Shown here one piece after another: positions 1 through 8,754 of a stretch of 34,805 nt of DNA (position 1 is the first letter of the stretch; the number at the start of each line of letters is the position of its first letter). Under the pieces are notes generated by a model that made no database searches, was not told the origin of the DNA, and was given only the letters and a program-made list of their open reading frames with translations. The stretch covers positions 1 through 34,805 of the forward strand of contig NZ_VORR01000045.1 of the NCBI RefSeq assembly GCF_007997085.1. Direction: 5' to 3'. Position numbers and translations under genes: made by a program. The DNA comes from Polaribacter sp. IC066. Its GTDB lineage: Bacteria; Bacteroidota; Bacteroidia; Flavobacteriales; Flavobacteriaceae.

Positions 1-285
1 CCGCCCAAAAGCGGGGTCACTCGAACTGACAGTGCGCATTATCCGTTCTAATAAACATACTGTCACTTCGAGTGATCACGCTTTTTCAGCGTGATTGTAT
101 CGAGAAGCTCTCCTATAAATCTATACTATTTTTATTACTTCAAAATGTTCTCGATACAACCCCGCCCAAAAGCGGGGTCACTCGAACTGACAGTGCGTTC
201 TTACTGTTGTATATAAAAGTTCACATACTATCATTTCGAGTGATCACGCTTTTTTAGTGTGATTGTATCGAGAAGTTTTCTATAA
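1..285. repeat. Two degenerate copies of a palindromic intergenic repeat
   Basis: Bases 1-36 recur exactly at 162-197, and bases 61-107 recur with a few changes at 229-275. The unit contains a GC hairpin (CCCCGC at 160-165 pairing with GCGGGG at 172-177), a second hairpin around TCACGC...GCGTGA, and an inverted pair TCACTCGAACTGACAGT / ACTGTCACTTCGAGTGA. It is non-coding; the short reading frame crossing it is only a by-product. Such units resemble the short mobile or REP-like repeats scattered between genes in marine flavobacteria. The first copy is cut by the window edge, so the true number of units is unknown. Confidence 0.7.
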
Positions 286-298
286 AGATTCAATATTT

Positions 299-658
299 CT
301 AAATATTCTCATACGTTTCAACAGTGATATCTGCAATAATATTTCCTGTATGTTTTATGCTTAAAGGTTCAAATAATACAATATGAACTTCCTCTTTTGC
401 GATGGGTTTGTGTTCAACTCCTTTTGGTACAATGTGAAATTCGCCTTCGTTTAAAGTGATGGTTTTGTCTCTAAATTCAATTTCTAAAGTTCCTTTGATA
501 ACCATAAAAAGTTCGTCTTCGTTATCGTGTTTATGAAAAACGAATTCGCCTTTTAGTTTTGCTAATAAAATTTGTTGTCCGTTTAATTCTCCAACTTTTT
601 TTGGTGACCAATGATCTGAAAATAAGTTGAATTTTTCTTGAATATTAATTACGCTCAT
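299..658 (-). CDS. Small single-domain cupin protein
   Basis: A 119-aa protein with one cupin barrel. The motif FVFHKHDNEDELFMVIKG (about residues 39-56) carries the HxH...E metal ligands of cupin motif 1, and GEFHIVPKGVEHKP (about 72-85) is motif 2 with its histidine. There is no signal peptide, so it is cytoplasmic. Length is usual for mannose-6-phosphate-isomerase-type small cupins, whose substrates are mostly unknown. It is transcribed convergently with the repeat region and divergently from aspS. The fold is clear; no specific reaction can be assigned. Confidence 0.85.
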   Translation of the reverse strand: MSVINIQEKFNLFSDHWSPKKVGELNGQQILLAKLKGEFVFHKHDNEDELFMVIKGTLEIEFRDKTITLNEGEFHIVPKGVEHKPIAKEEVHIVLFEPLSIKHTGNIIADITVETYENI

Positions 659-736
659 AAAGACAAATTTACATAACTAAATGTTGCGTTACCGATTGAA
701 GTGGCATCCTTTTTGTTTTTCACAAAAAGATATAAC

Positions 737-776
737 GAAAAGCGGGGCATTTCTGTTTAGAAATGAATGCCCAAAA
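737..776. other. Imperfect hairpin upstream of aspS promoter
   Basis: GGGCATTTCT, a four-base loop, then AGAAATGAATGCCC form a stem with a four-base bulge. It lies between the start of the cupin gene and the aspS promoter, upstream of the likely aspS transcript, so it is probably a remnant of an intergenic repeat rather than an aspS leader structure. Confidence 0.4.
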
Positions 777-800
777 GATTATTATTCAGTCAAAAATGTT

Positions 801-808
801 TAGTTTTG
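801..808 (+). promoter_or_regulatory. aspS -7 promoter element
   Basis: TAGTTTTG fits the Bacteroidota -7 consensus TAnnTTTG and sits 22 bases before the aspS start codon, giving a very short leader. No good TTG is present at the -33 spacing, so the promoter is only half matched. Confidence 0.5.
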
Positions 809-829
809 TAGCCTAAATTTTAGAAGAAA

Positions 830-2584
830 ATGTATAGAAGTCATTCTTGCGGAGAGTTAAGAGCATCGCATGCCAATACAGAGGTAACTTTATCTGGTTG
901 GGTTCAGAAATCGCGTGATAAGGGGTTTGTAATTTGGGTTGATTTGCGAGATAGATACGGAATTACACAGTTAATTTTTGATGAAGTCCGCACGCCAAAA
1001 GAAATGATGGAAAAAGCAAAATCTCTAGGCAGAGAATTTGTAATACAAGTTACAGGAACCGTGATTGAGCGTGAATCTAAAAACGCAAAATTGGCAACAG
1101 GCGCCGTTGAAGTGTTGGTTTCTAAACTAGAAATTTTAAACGCGTCGATTACACCACCTTTTACAATTGAAGATAAAACGGATGGAGGAGAAGACATCAG
1201 AATGAAATATAGATATTTAGACATTAGAAGAAATCCTGTTAAAAACAGTTTAATTTTTCGTCATAAAGTATCGATGGAAGTCAGGAAATACTTGTCTGAC
1301 CAAGAATTTATAGAAGTTGAAACGCCGTATTTAATAAAATCTACGCCAGAGGGCGCAAGAGATTTTGTAGTGCCATCTAGAATGAATGAAGGTCAGTTTT
1401 ATGCTTTACCACAATCGCCACAAACCTTTAAACAATTGTTGATGGTTGGCGGAATGGATAAATATTTTCAGATTGTAAAATGCTTTAGAGACGAAGATTT
1501 ACGTGCAGACAGACAGCCAGAATTCACACAAATTGACTGTGAAATGGCCTTTGTTGAGCAAGAAGATATTCTAACTGTTTTTGAGGGATTAACGCGTCAC
1601 TTACTAAAAGAAATTAATAATGTTGAGGTAGCGGAATTCCCGAGAATGTTATACGATGATGCGATGCGTTTGTATGGAAATGACAAACCAGACATTCGTT
1701 TTGGAATGGTGTTTGGCGAGTTAAACGAAGTTACACAACACAAAGATTTTGGCGTTTTTAATGCAGCTGAATTGGTGGTTGGTTTTGCCGTTCCTGGAGG
1801 AAATACGTACACAAGAAAAGAGATAGACAATATTATAAAATGGATAAAACGTCCACAAGTTGGCGCTTTAGGAATGATTTATTGTCGTGTAAACGAAGAT
1901 GGATCTTTTAAATCTTCGGTAGATAAATTCTACGATCAAGAAGATTTAGCGAAATGGGCAGAAAAAACAGGCGCAAAAGTTGGCGATTTAATTTGTGTTT
2001 TATCAGGAGAAACGAATAAGGTTAGAGCACAATTATCGGCGTTAAGAATGGAGTTGGCAGCACGTTTAGGTTTGAGAGATCCAAAAGTATTTGCACCGCT
2101 GTGGGTAATTGATTTTCCGTTGTTAGAATTAGACGAAGAAACAGGACATTATCATGCAATGCACCACCCATTTACATCGCCAAAACCAGGACAAATGGAA
2201 TTGTTAGACACAGATCCTGGAGCTGTAAAAGCAAATGCGTACGATTTAGTGTTAAACGGAAATGAAATTGGTGGAGGTTCTATTCGTATTCATGACAAAC
2301 AAATGCAAGCGACCATGTTGCGTCATTTAGGTTTTTCTGATGAAGATGCCAAAGTGCAATTTGGTTTCTTAATGGATGCTTTTGAATATGGTGCGCCACC
2401 GCACGGAGGTTTGGCTTTTGGTTTAGACAGATTGGTTGCTATTTTAGGCGGACAAGAAACAATTCGTGATTATATTGCCTTTCCGAAGAATAATTCAGGA
2501 AGAGATGTTATGATCGATGCACCTGCTTTTATAGATGATGCACAATTAAAGGAGTTGAGTTTGAAATTGGATATTAAAGAATAA
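830..2584 (+). CDS. aspS: Aspartate--tRNA ligase
   Basis: A 584-aa class II aminoacyl-tRNA synthetase that charges tRNA-Asp with aspartate in the cytoplasm. In order it shows the N-terminal OB-fold anticodon-binding domain (about 1-110, with [20 protein letters not shown]), the class II core beginning near residue 130, motif 2 ([20 protein letters not shown], about 220-240), a bacterial GAD insertion (about 290-400) and motif 3 ([16 protein letters not shown], near the C terminus). Length and the GAD insert match the bacterial type. The start is supported by the [10 protein letters not shown] opening typical of the family. It appears monocistronic, with its own promoter and a strong terminator. 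A housekeeping gene; no oddities. Confidence 0.98.
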   Translation: MYRSHSCGELRASHANTEVTLSGWVQKSRDKGFVIWVDLRDRYGITQLIFDEVRTPKEMMEKAKSLGREFVIQVTGTVIERESKNAKLATGAVEVLVSKLEILNASITPPFTIEDKTDGGEDIRMKYRYLDIRRNPVKNSLIFRHKVSMEVRKYLSDQEFIEVETPYLIKSTPEGARDFVVPSRMNEGQFYALPQSPQTFKQLLMVGGMDKYFQIVKCFRDEDLRADRQPEFTQIDCEMAFVEQEDILTVFEGLTRHLLKEINNVEVAEFPRMLYDDAMRLYGNDKPDIRFGMVFGELNEVTQHKDFGVFNAAELVVGFAVPGGNTYTRKEIDNIIKWIKRPQVGALGMIYCRVNEDGSFKSSVDKFYDQEDLAKWAEKTGAKVGDLICVLSGETNKVRAQLSALRMELAARLGLRDPKVFAPLWVIDFPLLELDEETGHYHAMHHPFTSPKPGQMELLDTDPGAVKANAYDLVLNGNEIGGGSIRIHDKQMQATMLRHLGFSDEDAKVQFGFLMDAFEYGAPPHGGLAFGLDRLVAILGGQETIRDYIAFPKNNSGRDVMIDAPAFIDDAQLKELSLKLDIKE

Positions 2585-2604
2585 AATAGATTTTATGATT
2601 ATTT

Positions 2605-2665
2605 AGACCTCACAGGTTCTTGTGCTGAACTTAATTCAGTATCTAAATCGGTGAGGTCTTTTTAC
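2605..2665 (+). terminator. aspS rho-independent terminator
   Basis: AGACCTCAC (2605-2613) pairs perfectly with GTGAGGTCT (2651-2659), followed at once by a T run. The 37-base loop contains a second small hairpin (CTGAA/TTCAG). It lies about 20 bases after the aspS stop codon. Confidence 0.8.
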
Positions 2666-3021
2666 TTATTTTTTTTTATTACTTTTAAGCTATGAAAAAT
2701 TTAGTCACATTTTATTGTTTCTTGCATCAATAGCTAGATTTTTTACAAGGTCTTACGAAAAAAGCTATTTAGTATTAGAGGACACTTAATTCTGAACAAG
2801 TAAGAAAAATATATTTCGTGTTTTTATTTTTATTTTAAAAGCTATGCAATGGAAGTTTATCAGTTTTTTAAAGACGTTTCTAAAAATGATACGGAATATA
2901 TTTTATTGTCAGGTTTAGAAATGATTAATGATGTTAAAATACCCAAAAAATAGAGGGTATTATGATAACAAAGACAGCAAATATTTAGGAACCGATATTT
3001 TATCAAAAGAAAATAAACAAC
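2666..3021 (+). other. Intergenic stretch with a possible decayed short ORF
   Basis: No intact gene is visible. A 34-codon open frame starts at ATG 2849 and stops at 2953; a second frame continues without a stop from there into the next gene (through GYYDNKDSKYLGTDIL). Together they could be a gene fragment broken by a frameshift near the A run at 2944-2950. I do not recognise the peptide. The promoter for the downstream three-gene cluster should also be here, but I see no clear consensus. Confidence 0.3.
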
Positions 3022-3657
3022 ATGACTTTTTCAAAAGAATTTAAAGAATCGTTAAGTCATTTACCATCAAAAGAGAAAGATAAATTGATTTTACGTTTAT
3101 TAAGAAAAGATGTAAAGTTAGCAAATCGTTTACTTTTTGAATTGGTAAGTACAAGTACGGTAGAAGAGCAAAGAGATAAAGTAGAAAATAGGTTGCTTTT
3201 CTTGGTCAGAAAAAGTGCAGAAAACGGGCATTATTCTATTGGGTATTTAAATTGGGATGTTAGAGATTTTAGTGGTGTAATTACAAATCACGTAAGTATT
3301 ACCAAAGATAAATTTGGCGAAGCATATTTGAATTTAATCATGATAAATGAAGTTTTAATGCTCAATAAAAGCTTTATTTTAGATAGTAGACCACCAGCAA
3401 AAAGAAGAAAGTTTTGTGTAGCTGTAATATCCAGAGCGTTTAAAATTTTATTAATTATACACAAATTAGACGATGATTTTTTAATAGAATTTGAGGAGAG
3501 TTTAAAGAAATTTGGTGAATTAATTTCGGATAATAAATTTTTAATGGCAGAAGCTATCAAAAATGGATTGGATGTTAATTGGTTATTAAAAGTGGAGGTT
3601 CCAGAAGACATTACTGCCATATACAAAGAAATAAGAGCAAAAGGATTTTTAAGATAA
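3022..3657 (+). CDS. Conserved flavobacterial protein of unknown function
   Basis: A 211-aa soluble, mostly helical and lysine-rich protein without signal peptide or membrane segments. I recognise no catalytic motif. Its stop codon overlaps the ATG of the ClC channel gene by one base (TAATG), so the two are translationally coupled, and a membrane protein gene follows. Coupling suggests a role together with the channel, for example as a cytoplasmic partner, but this is inference from position only. The start at 3022 is preceded by an A-rich stretch, the usual ribosome entry context in this phylum. Confidence 0.75.
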   Translation: MTFSKEFKESLSHLPSKEKDKLILRLLRKDVKLANRLLFELVSTSTVEEQRDKVENRLLFLVRKSAENGHYSIGYLNWDVRDFSGVITNHVSITKDKFGEAYLNLIMINEVLMLNKSFILDSRPPAKRRKFCVAVISRAFKILLIIHKLDDDFLIEFEESLKKFGELISDNKFLMAEAIKNGLDVNWLLKVEVPEDITAIYKEIRAKGFLR

Positions 3658-5441
3658 TGCCAACAACAAAAACCATATATAGAAAAATATTAGTTTGGAG
3701 ATATAGACATATTTCTGAAAGACAATTTATATATATATTAAGTATTTTAGTAGGCTTCTTAGCAGGTTTAGGAGCCGTAATTTTAAAAAATTTAACACAC
3801 TTTTTTCAACATCTTTTAGAAGGTGGGTTGGTAAGTTATTATCATCATGCTTTTTACTTTCTATTTCCAATTATTGGTTTAGCGATTGTATATTTTATCA
3901 TAAAATATATTATTAGAAATAAAGTGAGTCATGGTATTCCTTCTACACTTTTTGCTATTTCAAAAAGAAAAGGAATTATGAAGCGTTACCAGATGTTTGC
4001 GTCTATTTTAACAGCGCCAATAACAGTGGGTTTTGGGGGTTCTGTTGGGTTAGAAGGGCCTACAGTAGCAACAGGAGCAGCAATCAGCTCTAATGTTGCG
4101 AGATTGTTTCATTTAAATCAAGCTACAAGAAGTTTATTAATTGGTTGTGCTGCGGCAGGTGCACTTTCATCAATATTTAAAGCTCCTATTGCCGCTATTA
4201 TTTTTGCGATAGAAGTTTTTAGTTTAGACTTAACAATTGCCTCTATGTTGCCGTTACTTTTAGCTTCTCTGTCTGCAATTATTACTTCTCGGTTTTTTTT
4301 TGGTTCTGATGTTTTACTCCCTTTTCAAATTGAAGACGCTTTTAAAATACAGGATATTCCGTTTTTTATGATTTTGGGTGTAGTTATAGGCTTAGTTTCT
4401 ATTTATTTTACGGAAGTTTATGAAAGAATTCAAAAACTTTTTGATAAAATTGGTTCGCCAATAAAACGACTTTTAGTTGGTGGTATTGGTTTGGGTGTTT
4501 TGGTTTATTTTGTACCGCCTTTGTATGGAGAAGGTTTTGAAGTTATTAATAATCTTCTTGCAGGAAACCCTGAAGAGGCCTTAAAAAATAACTTTATGGA
4601 CTTGGATTTAACCAATGTATGGATCGTTATTTTATTGTTGTTTGGGCTCGTTTTTTTTAAAATCATAGCAAGTGCTTTAACTTTTGGAGCTGGTGGCGTT
4701 GGTGGTATTTTTGCACCAACACTCTTTATGGGGAGTGTTATGGGAAACTGTGTTGCTAAAATAATTAACGCAACTGGGCTTGCTAATGTTTCTGAAAGTA
4801 ATTTTACTTTGGTAGGAATGGCGGGTTTAATGGCTGGGGTTTTACATGCTCCATTAACAGCAATATTTTTGATTGCGGAACTAACAGGAGGTTATGAACT
4901 TTTTATTCCGTTAATGTTAACCGCTACAATTTCTTATTCTATCGCAAAATATGTACATCCATATTCTGTTTATGCCATGCAGTTGGGTAGAAAAGGCGAA
5001 TTAATTACACATAATAAAGATCATGCGGTGCTAACTTTAATGGATATTAATCGAGTCATAGAAAGTAATTTTGTAGCTGTTTATTCAGATATGAATCTAG
5101 AAAGTATGATTAAAAAAGCAGTGGTAAAATCGAACAGAAATATTTTTCCTGTAATTAGTGAAAAAGATCAAAGGCTAATTGGTATTCTTTTATTAGATGA
5201 TTTAAGACCTATAATGTTTGATCAAACTTTATACAAAAGTGTTTTTGCAAGAGATTTAATGCAGAATCCTCCAGAAATAATAGTTATTGGTAAAGATAAA
5301 ATGACGGATATTATGAAGAAGTTTAAAGAAAGTGGTGCTTGGAATTTACCGGTGGTAAAAAACGATCGGTATATTGGTTTTATTTCAAAATCGAAATTAT
5401 TAACAGCCTACAGAAATAAGTTGATAGAAGTAACAGGTTAG
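3657..5441 (+). CDS. ClC-family voltage-gated chloride channel or Cl-/H+ antiporter with CBS domains
   Basis: A 594-aa inner-membrane protein. The ClC core occupies about residues 25-440, with many hydrophobic helices. Selectivity-filter motifs are visible: GSVGLEGP carries the gating glutamate (E133, equivalent of GKEGP), and GGVGGIFAPTLFMG is the GxFxP motif. The first motif reads SHGIPS instead of the classical GSGIP. The C-terminal 150 residues form two CBS domains, which usually bind adenine nucleotides and regulate the channel. An upstream in-frame ATG exists at 3579 but lies inside the preceding gene; the ATG at 3657, overlapping its stop, is preferred. Whether it is a channel or an exchanger cannot be decided from sequence alone. 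Confidence 0.93.
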   Translation: MPTTKTIYRKILVWRYRHISERQFIYILSILVGFLAGLGAVILKNLTHFFQHLLEGGLVSYYHHAFYFLFPIIGLAIVYFIIKYIIRNKVSHGIPSTLFAISKRKGIMKRYQMFASILTAPITVGFGGSVGLEGPTVATGAAISSNVARLFHLNQATRSLLIGCAAAGALSSIFKAPIAAIIFAIEVFSLDLTIASMLPLLLASLSAIITSRFFFGSDVLLPFQIEDAFKIQDIPFFMILGVVIGLVSIYFTEVYERIQKLFDKIGSPIKRLLVGGIGLGVLVYFVPPLYGEGFEVINNLLAGNPEEALKNNFMDLDLTNVWIVILLLFGLVFFKIIASALTFGAGGVGGIFAPTLFMGSVMGNCVAKIINATGLANVSESNFTLVGMAGLMAGVLHAPLTAIFLIAELTGGYELFIPLMLTATISYSIAKYVHPYSVYAMQLGRKGELITHNKDHAVLTLMDINRVIESNFVAVYSDMNLESMIKKAVVKSNRNIFPVISEKDQRLIGILLLDDLRPIMFDQTLYKSVFARDLMQNPPEIIVIGKDKMTDIMKKFKESGAWNLPVVKNDRYIGFISKSKLLTAYRNKLIEVTG

Positions 5442-5453
5442 AAAAAAATAAAA

Positions 5454-6086
5454 ATGAAAGAGAATAGTTTTTCAAATAAAATGCGTAAAAAGTCTGATGA
5501 AGAGTTAGCACTTATTTTTGAGCAAAAAGATAATTATACGGATGAAGCTCTTGAAGCTGTTGTTTTAGAATTGGATGCAAGAAACTTAATAGATAAAGCA
5601 ATTGTATCAAAATATAAAAGAGTTCAGGAAGAAGATGCGCAAGCAGCGGTTATGAGAGAACCAACTGTTTTAAAAAATTTTAAAGCTGATGAAAGTCCTT
5701 TTGAAGAATTAGTGCAACCTGTATTGTATTCTAAAAAAGCGATTCAGGGTTTTACTATTTTCTTTTCTACACTTTTTGGTGCTGTTTTGCTGATGAGTAA
5801 TTTAAAGGAAATGAACAAACCTAAAGAAAGACTGCAAGTGCTTCTTTTCGGAATAGGGTATACCGTTTTTACCCTTGTACTTCTAAATTTTATTCCGGGA
5901 ATATTTTTTATCACCTTAATTTTTAACATTATCGGCTATACCGTTTTAGTCGAGTATTTCTGGAATAAACATCTAGGAAAAGAAGTAGAACATCAGAAGA
6001 AAGCAATTTCAAAACCTTTAATTATTTCGCTAGGTATTTTGGTTTTAATTGTTTTATTGCAGTTTTTACCTACACTCTTACAGTAA
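5454..6086 (+). CDS. Membrane protein of unknown function
   Basis: A 210-aa protein. The first 85 residues are charged and soluble, with a KKSDEELALIFEQ segment like those of short proteins that respond to ageing or stress in Bacteroidota. Three or four hydrophobic segments follow (about 97-115, 125-145, 148-168 and 188-207). It starts 12 bases after the chloride channel stop and so is most likely the last gene of that operon. No enzymatic motif is visible; function unknown. Confidence 0.75.
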   Translation: MKENSFSNKMRKKSDEELALIFEQKDNYTDEALEAVVLELDARNLIDKAIVSKYKRVQEEDAQAAVMREPTVLKNFKADESPFEELVQPVLYSKKAIQGFTIFFSTLFGAVLLMSNLKEMNKPKERLQVLLFGIGYTVFTLVLLNFIPGIFFITLIFNIIGYTVLVEYFWNKHLGKEVEHQKKAISKPLIISLGILVLIVLLQFLPTLLQ

Positions 6087-6119
6087 AATTAAACTAGCCT
6101 TAAGGTTCTTTATCAATTC

Positions 6120-6198
6120 TTAATAGTTTTTGAGTATGAAAAATAACTTTCGATTTTTGCGCTGTTCTACCAATTGTATAAAACTCGAAAACTATTAA
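6120..6198. terminator. Long-stem inverted repeat between convergent genes
   Basis: TTAATAGTTTTTGAGT (6120-6135) is the reverse complement of ACTCGAAAACTATTAA (6183-6198) except at one position that can pair as G-U on one strand. The arms are 47 bases apart and a T run follows at about 6208. It lies between the membrane protein gene (rightward) and the phosphodiesterase gene (leftward), a position expected for a shared terminator. The long spacer is unusual for a simple terminator. Confidence 0.45.
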
Positions 6199-6272
6199 AA
6201 AGTGTAATTTTTTGTCGCTATTAAAATTATATAACCGCTGTTAAAATGGTTTTATAGAATTGGGTATTTATT

Positions 6273-7253
6273 TTACTGCTTTTCTTTTAAAAAGTTTACA
6301 ACTAGATCAGGGAAATCTGTAAAAGCACCATCTATATTTGCTTCTATTAAGAGTGTTTCCATCATTTCTTCAAAGCTGTTAAATTCGGCCAAAGCATCGG
6401 CTCTAAAGGTATAAGGATGCACTTTTAAACCTAATTGATGCGCATCAGAAACCAACGAAGTAAAAGTGAATTTACCGTTAATTTTTTGATCTAAAATTTG
6501 GCGATACCAAGGTCCAATTCCGTCTGCATACGTGGCAAAATGATTTAATTGTTTTGTTTCTTCTGGGAATTCCATTAACTGAACCAAAAATAATGATGAC
6601 TTTAATTCTACCCGAATGCGCTCTAATTCTTTCGCATCAAAACACTGTAAAATACACTTGTCTTTTTTAGTTTTATACCCATAATTAGCAAGAATTTTTA
6701 GTACAATTTCTGTAAGTTTTTTTCCTTCTTTTTGATGAAATTCAGGATCTTTAATTTCTGGATAAATGCCGATGTTTTTTTTGGTTGATACATTTAATCC
6801 CTGAATTAGTTCAATTTCTTCTTGTAAAGAGTGCAATTTGAAATTCCCTTTTCCTTTCGGAAAGCGAGTTTTATAAACTTGTTCACCAGTTTTTGGGTTA
6901 AAACGTTCTGAAACTTGTAGTGTTTTTAATTCAGCAAACGTAAAATCGATTACATAAAAACGGTTATCAATTCTTTTTCTGTCTGGAAATATTATGGCAA
7001 CATTGGTAACATCATCTAAATAAATATCATGAATTACCATAGGAATATTGTCTTTACTTAAGACTACATCTTGCTCAATAAAGTCTACATTCATGGCGTG
7101 TGCCATTGTCTTTGCTTCTAAAGTGTGTTCGGGCAAATACCCAGAAGCACCTCTATGCGCAATGACTATTTTTTTATTCATAGTTGCTTTTTTTATAGGT
7201 TGATTGCAGGAAGATAGCAGTAAATAAATTAAAAATAATAAAACTGATTTCAT
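6273..7253 (-). CDS. glpQ: Glycerophosphodiester phosphodiesterase lipoprotein
   Basis: A 326-aa exported enzyme that hydrolyses glycerophosphodiesters to glycerol-3-phosphate and an alcohol. A lipoprotein signal (hydrophobic run ending LLSSC, cysteine near residue 16) anchors it in an envelope membrane. The GDPD TIM barrel begins with IAHRGASGYLPEHT, the catalytic His and Arg motif, followed by FIEQDVVLSKDNIPMVIHD with the metal-binding Glu/Asp and the second catalytic His. The long insertion and the length match the GlpQ subtype of periplasmic enzymes, which depend on calcium. It is a single gene, convergent with the upstream operon. Confidence 0.93.
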   Translation of the reverse strand: MKSVLLFLIYLLLSSCNQPIKKATMNKKIVIAHRGASGYLPEHTLEAKTMAHAMNVDFIEQDVVLSKDNIPMVIHDIYLDDVTNVAIIFPDRKRIDNRFYVIDFTFAELKTLQVSERFNPKTGEQVYKTRFPKGKGNFKLHSLQEEIELIQGLNVSTKKNIGIYPEIKDPEFHQKEGKKLTEIVLKILANYGYKTKKDKCILQCFDAKELERIRVELKSSLFLVQLMEFPEETKQLNHFATYADGIGPWYRQILDQKINGKFTFTSLVSDAHQLGLKVHPYTFRADALAEFNSFEEMMETLLIEANIDGAFTDFPDLVVNFLKEKQ

Positions 7254-7369
7254 TTAAAAGTAGTTTTGATTTTAACGGATACTAATTTCTTAAAGGGTCT
7301 CAAAGATGAGCCGCTTATTTTACGTATTATTTATGTTTTTACAAGATATAACTTTTGTAAATTTACAGC

Positions 7370-7609
7370 ATGAAAACAGTAATAAATATAATGTTGGTTA
7401 TTTTTTTAGTTTGGATGATAACTGGGCTTTATTTAGTAAACCAAGACCATGAAAAAGCACAAATTGTAATGGGGTTAGGCGTTTTTTATTTTTCGTTCTT
7501 ATTTATGCCTTTCTTTATTTATTACAGATACAGAGATGGAAAATATAAGAAATATATTTTGACCGATGAAAAGTTGAAACAAGCTTTTAATCAACAAGGA
7601 AAAAAATAA
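7370..7609 (+). CDS. Small two-helix membrane protein
   Basis: A 79-aa protein with two hydrophobic segments (about 5-24 and 32-52) joined by a short loop containing NQDHEKAQ, and a basic cytoplasmic tail. Proteins of this kind are common and uncharacterised in flavobacteria. A TAACTTTTG sequence about 25 bases upstream resembles the -7 promoter element but has one base too many. It stands alone between the phosphodiesterase gene, transcribed away from it, and the unknown exported protein. Function unknown. Confidence 0.65.
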   Translation: MKTVINIMLVIFLVWMITGLYLVNQDHEKAQIVMGLGVFYFSFLFMPFFIYYRYRDGKYKKYILTDEKLKQAFNQQGKK

Positions 7610-7861
7610 TTCATCTTATTTTTGATAACTACAAAAAAAACTTTTAGTGTACTTTTGGCGTTTTTTTAATGATATTGTTGGCTGATTGTTATGAATCAAG
7701 ACTAGCATAAGTTTTTAGGAGATTTAATTATTTTGCGGACTAATTCTTATAAAGAGTTTCTTTATTCTATTTTTTTGTGAACGGGTATTATTTATATTGC
7801 TCTATTATTAGGGAAAATAATTAAAAATTAACACACTAAAGACCTACTTTTATTTAATAGT

Positions 7862-8425
7862 TTACCAATCTTCGTTTTTATTAATTTTCAAGGTTAGTAT
7901 TTTAAGGAAGTCCTTATTTAAATTTGATAAAGTTTTTCTTGCTGTATTATTTTTTCTTATCTCGTGATAGTTGTTTCGTACAGTTATATCTTCTAAAGCA
8001 GAGTTTGTGTTCATTTCAATACCTCCAAAATCCATATTTAGTGGTTTAAACTTTATATTCGAAATTGAAATTCTACACCTATTTTCTTTAATGTCGATAC
8101 TTACAAAGGAGTTAAAAGCTGTTTGAACAGCAATAGGCATACCCCTTAAGTCACTTATTTTAGGATAACTTGAAAAACCAGTGAAACCATAATTAGTATA
8201 TTTTAAATTATTCAAAAAACTATTTGTAGTTATAAACTCTTTTAATATTTCCGTTATTGAGTCTTTTGAGCCTTTAAATTCATAAACTTTTTGCCAAACT
8301 ATTTTTTTATCTTCTTGAAGTTTAAAGTTTTCGTACTCTATTTTTGGATTTTGAGTATAAGTATAAATAGTAGAAATTAATAATAGCAAAGTAAATATAT
8401 TTTTTATAATTCTATTTTCTACCAA
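7862..8425 (-). CDS. Exported protein of unknown function, DUF4468-like
   Basis: A 187-aa protein with an N-terminal signal sequence (hydrophobic about 9-22, cleavage likely after TYTQN or nearby). The mature part begins KIVWQKVYEFKGSKDSITEI and alternates short strands and helices, which recalls the DUF4468 proteins with a TBP-like fold; that resemblance is weak. It ends on the chromosomal side of the left attachment site of the integrated element, with its start only 74 bases away, so insertion placed the element directly upstream of it and may have changed its promoter. Role unknown. Confidence 0.65.
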   Translation of the reverse strand: MVENRIIKNIFTLLLLISTIYTYTQNPKIEYENFKLQEDKKIVWQKVYEFKGSKDSITEILKEFITTNSFLNNLKYTNYGFTGFSSYPKISDLRGMPIAVQTAFNSFVSIDIKENRCRISISNIKFKPLNMDFGGIEMNTNSALEDITVRNNYHEIRKNNTARKTLSNLNKDFLKILTLKINKNEDW

Positions 8426-8498
8426 TTTAATAAATATGGTAAACTAAAAGAGGGAGTCAAAAACAATTTTACGTTTGGTTTAAAAAATGGTTGGCAAG

Positions 8499-8576
8499 AT
8501 CAACTTTTATAAAAACAAAAAACCGCTGAAAATCAAACGATTAACAACGGTTATTGTACTGAAGGCGGGACTTGAA
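8499..8576. repeat. attL: left attachment repeat
   Basis: It is identical to 15537-15614 except at 8526 (C here, T at 15564). It holds the last 20 bases of a tRNA-Leu gene (8557-8576, leftward) and that gene's terminator hairpin (8521-8528 with 8545-8552). Beyond 8576 the tRNA similarity ends abruptly (CTTGAAATAG against CTTGAACCCG), which marks the element junction. Confidence 0.93.
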
Positions 8577-8668
8577 ATAGCTTATTTTAGCACCTTTTGA
8601 AACCCTTGTAAAACATAGCTAAACCCTTTTCACTTAACGAAACCGTTGCTATTATTGACTTAAAAAAG

Positions 8669-8708
8669 ATTAACTAAAATTAACTAGAATTAAGTAAGAT
8701 TAAAATTC
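8669..8708. repeat. Four direct repeats with 10-bp period next to attL
   Basis: Successive 10-base units GATTAACTAA, AATTAACTAG, AATTAAGTAA and GATTAAAATT run without gaps between the left attachment site and the integrase gene. A period close to one helical turn puts equivalent bases on the same DNA face. Arrays like this near an integrase gene are candidate binding sites for an excisionase or for integrase arm domains. Confidence 0.6.
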
Positions 8709-8728
8709 ACAATACAAAAATCGTACAA
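8709..8728. promoter_or_regulatory. Candidate integrase arm site, left copy
   Basis: ACAATACAAAAATCG followed by one variable base and ACAA. The same 20-base pattern, with only the variable base changed, appears at 15517-15536 directly against the right attachment repeat. One copy near each end of the element is the arrangement of arm-type recombinase sites. Confidence 0.5.
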
Positions 8729-8754
8729 GCCGTACAAAAAAGATTTTTTAGCCT

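Noticed and set aside
72..257. 61-codon frame in the left repeat
   Set aside because: It is made of palindromic repeat sequence that is repeated in non-coding form.
3579..3656. Upstream start for the ClC gene at 3579
   Set aside because: It would overlap the preceding gene by 79 bases with a sequence unlike the family; the TAATG junction at 3657 is a better start.
8669..8708. Possible short CRISPR-like array
   Set aside because: The units are 10 bases long, contiguous and without spacers; no cas genes are nearby. A protein-binding array fits better.
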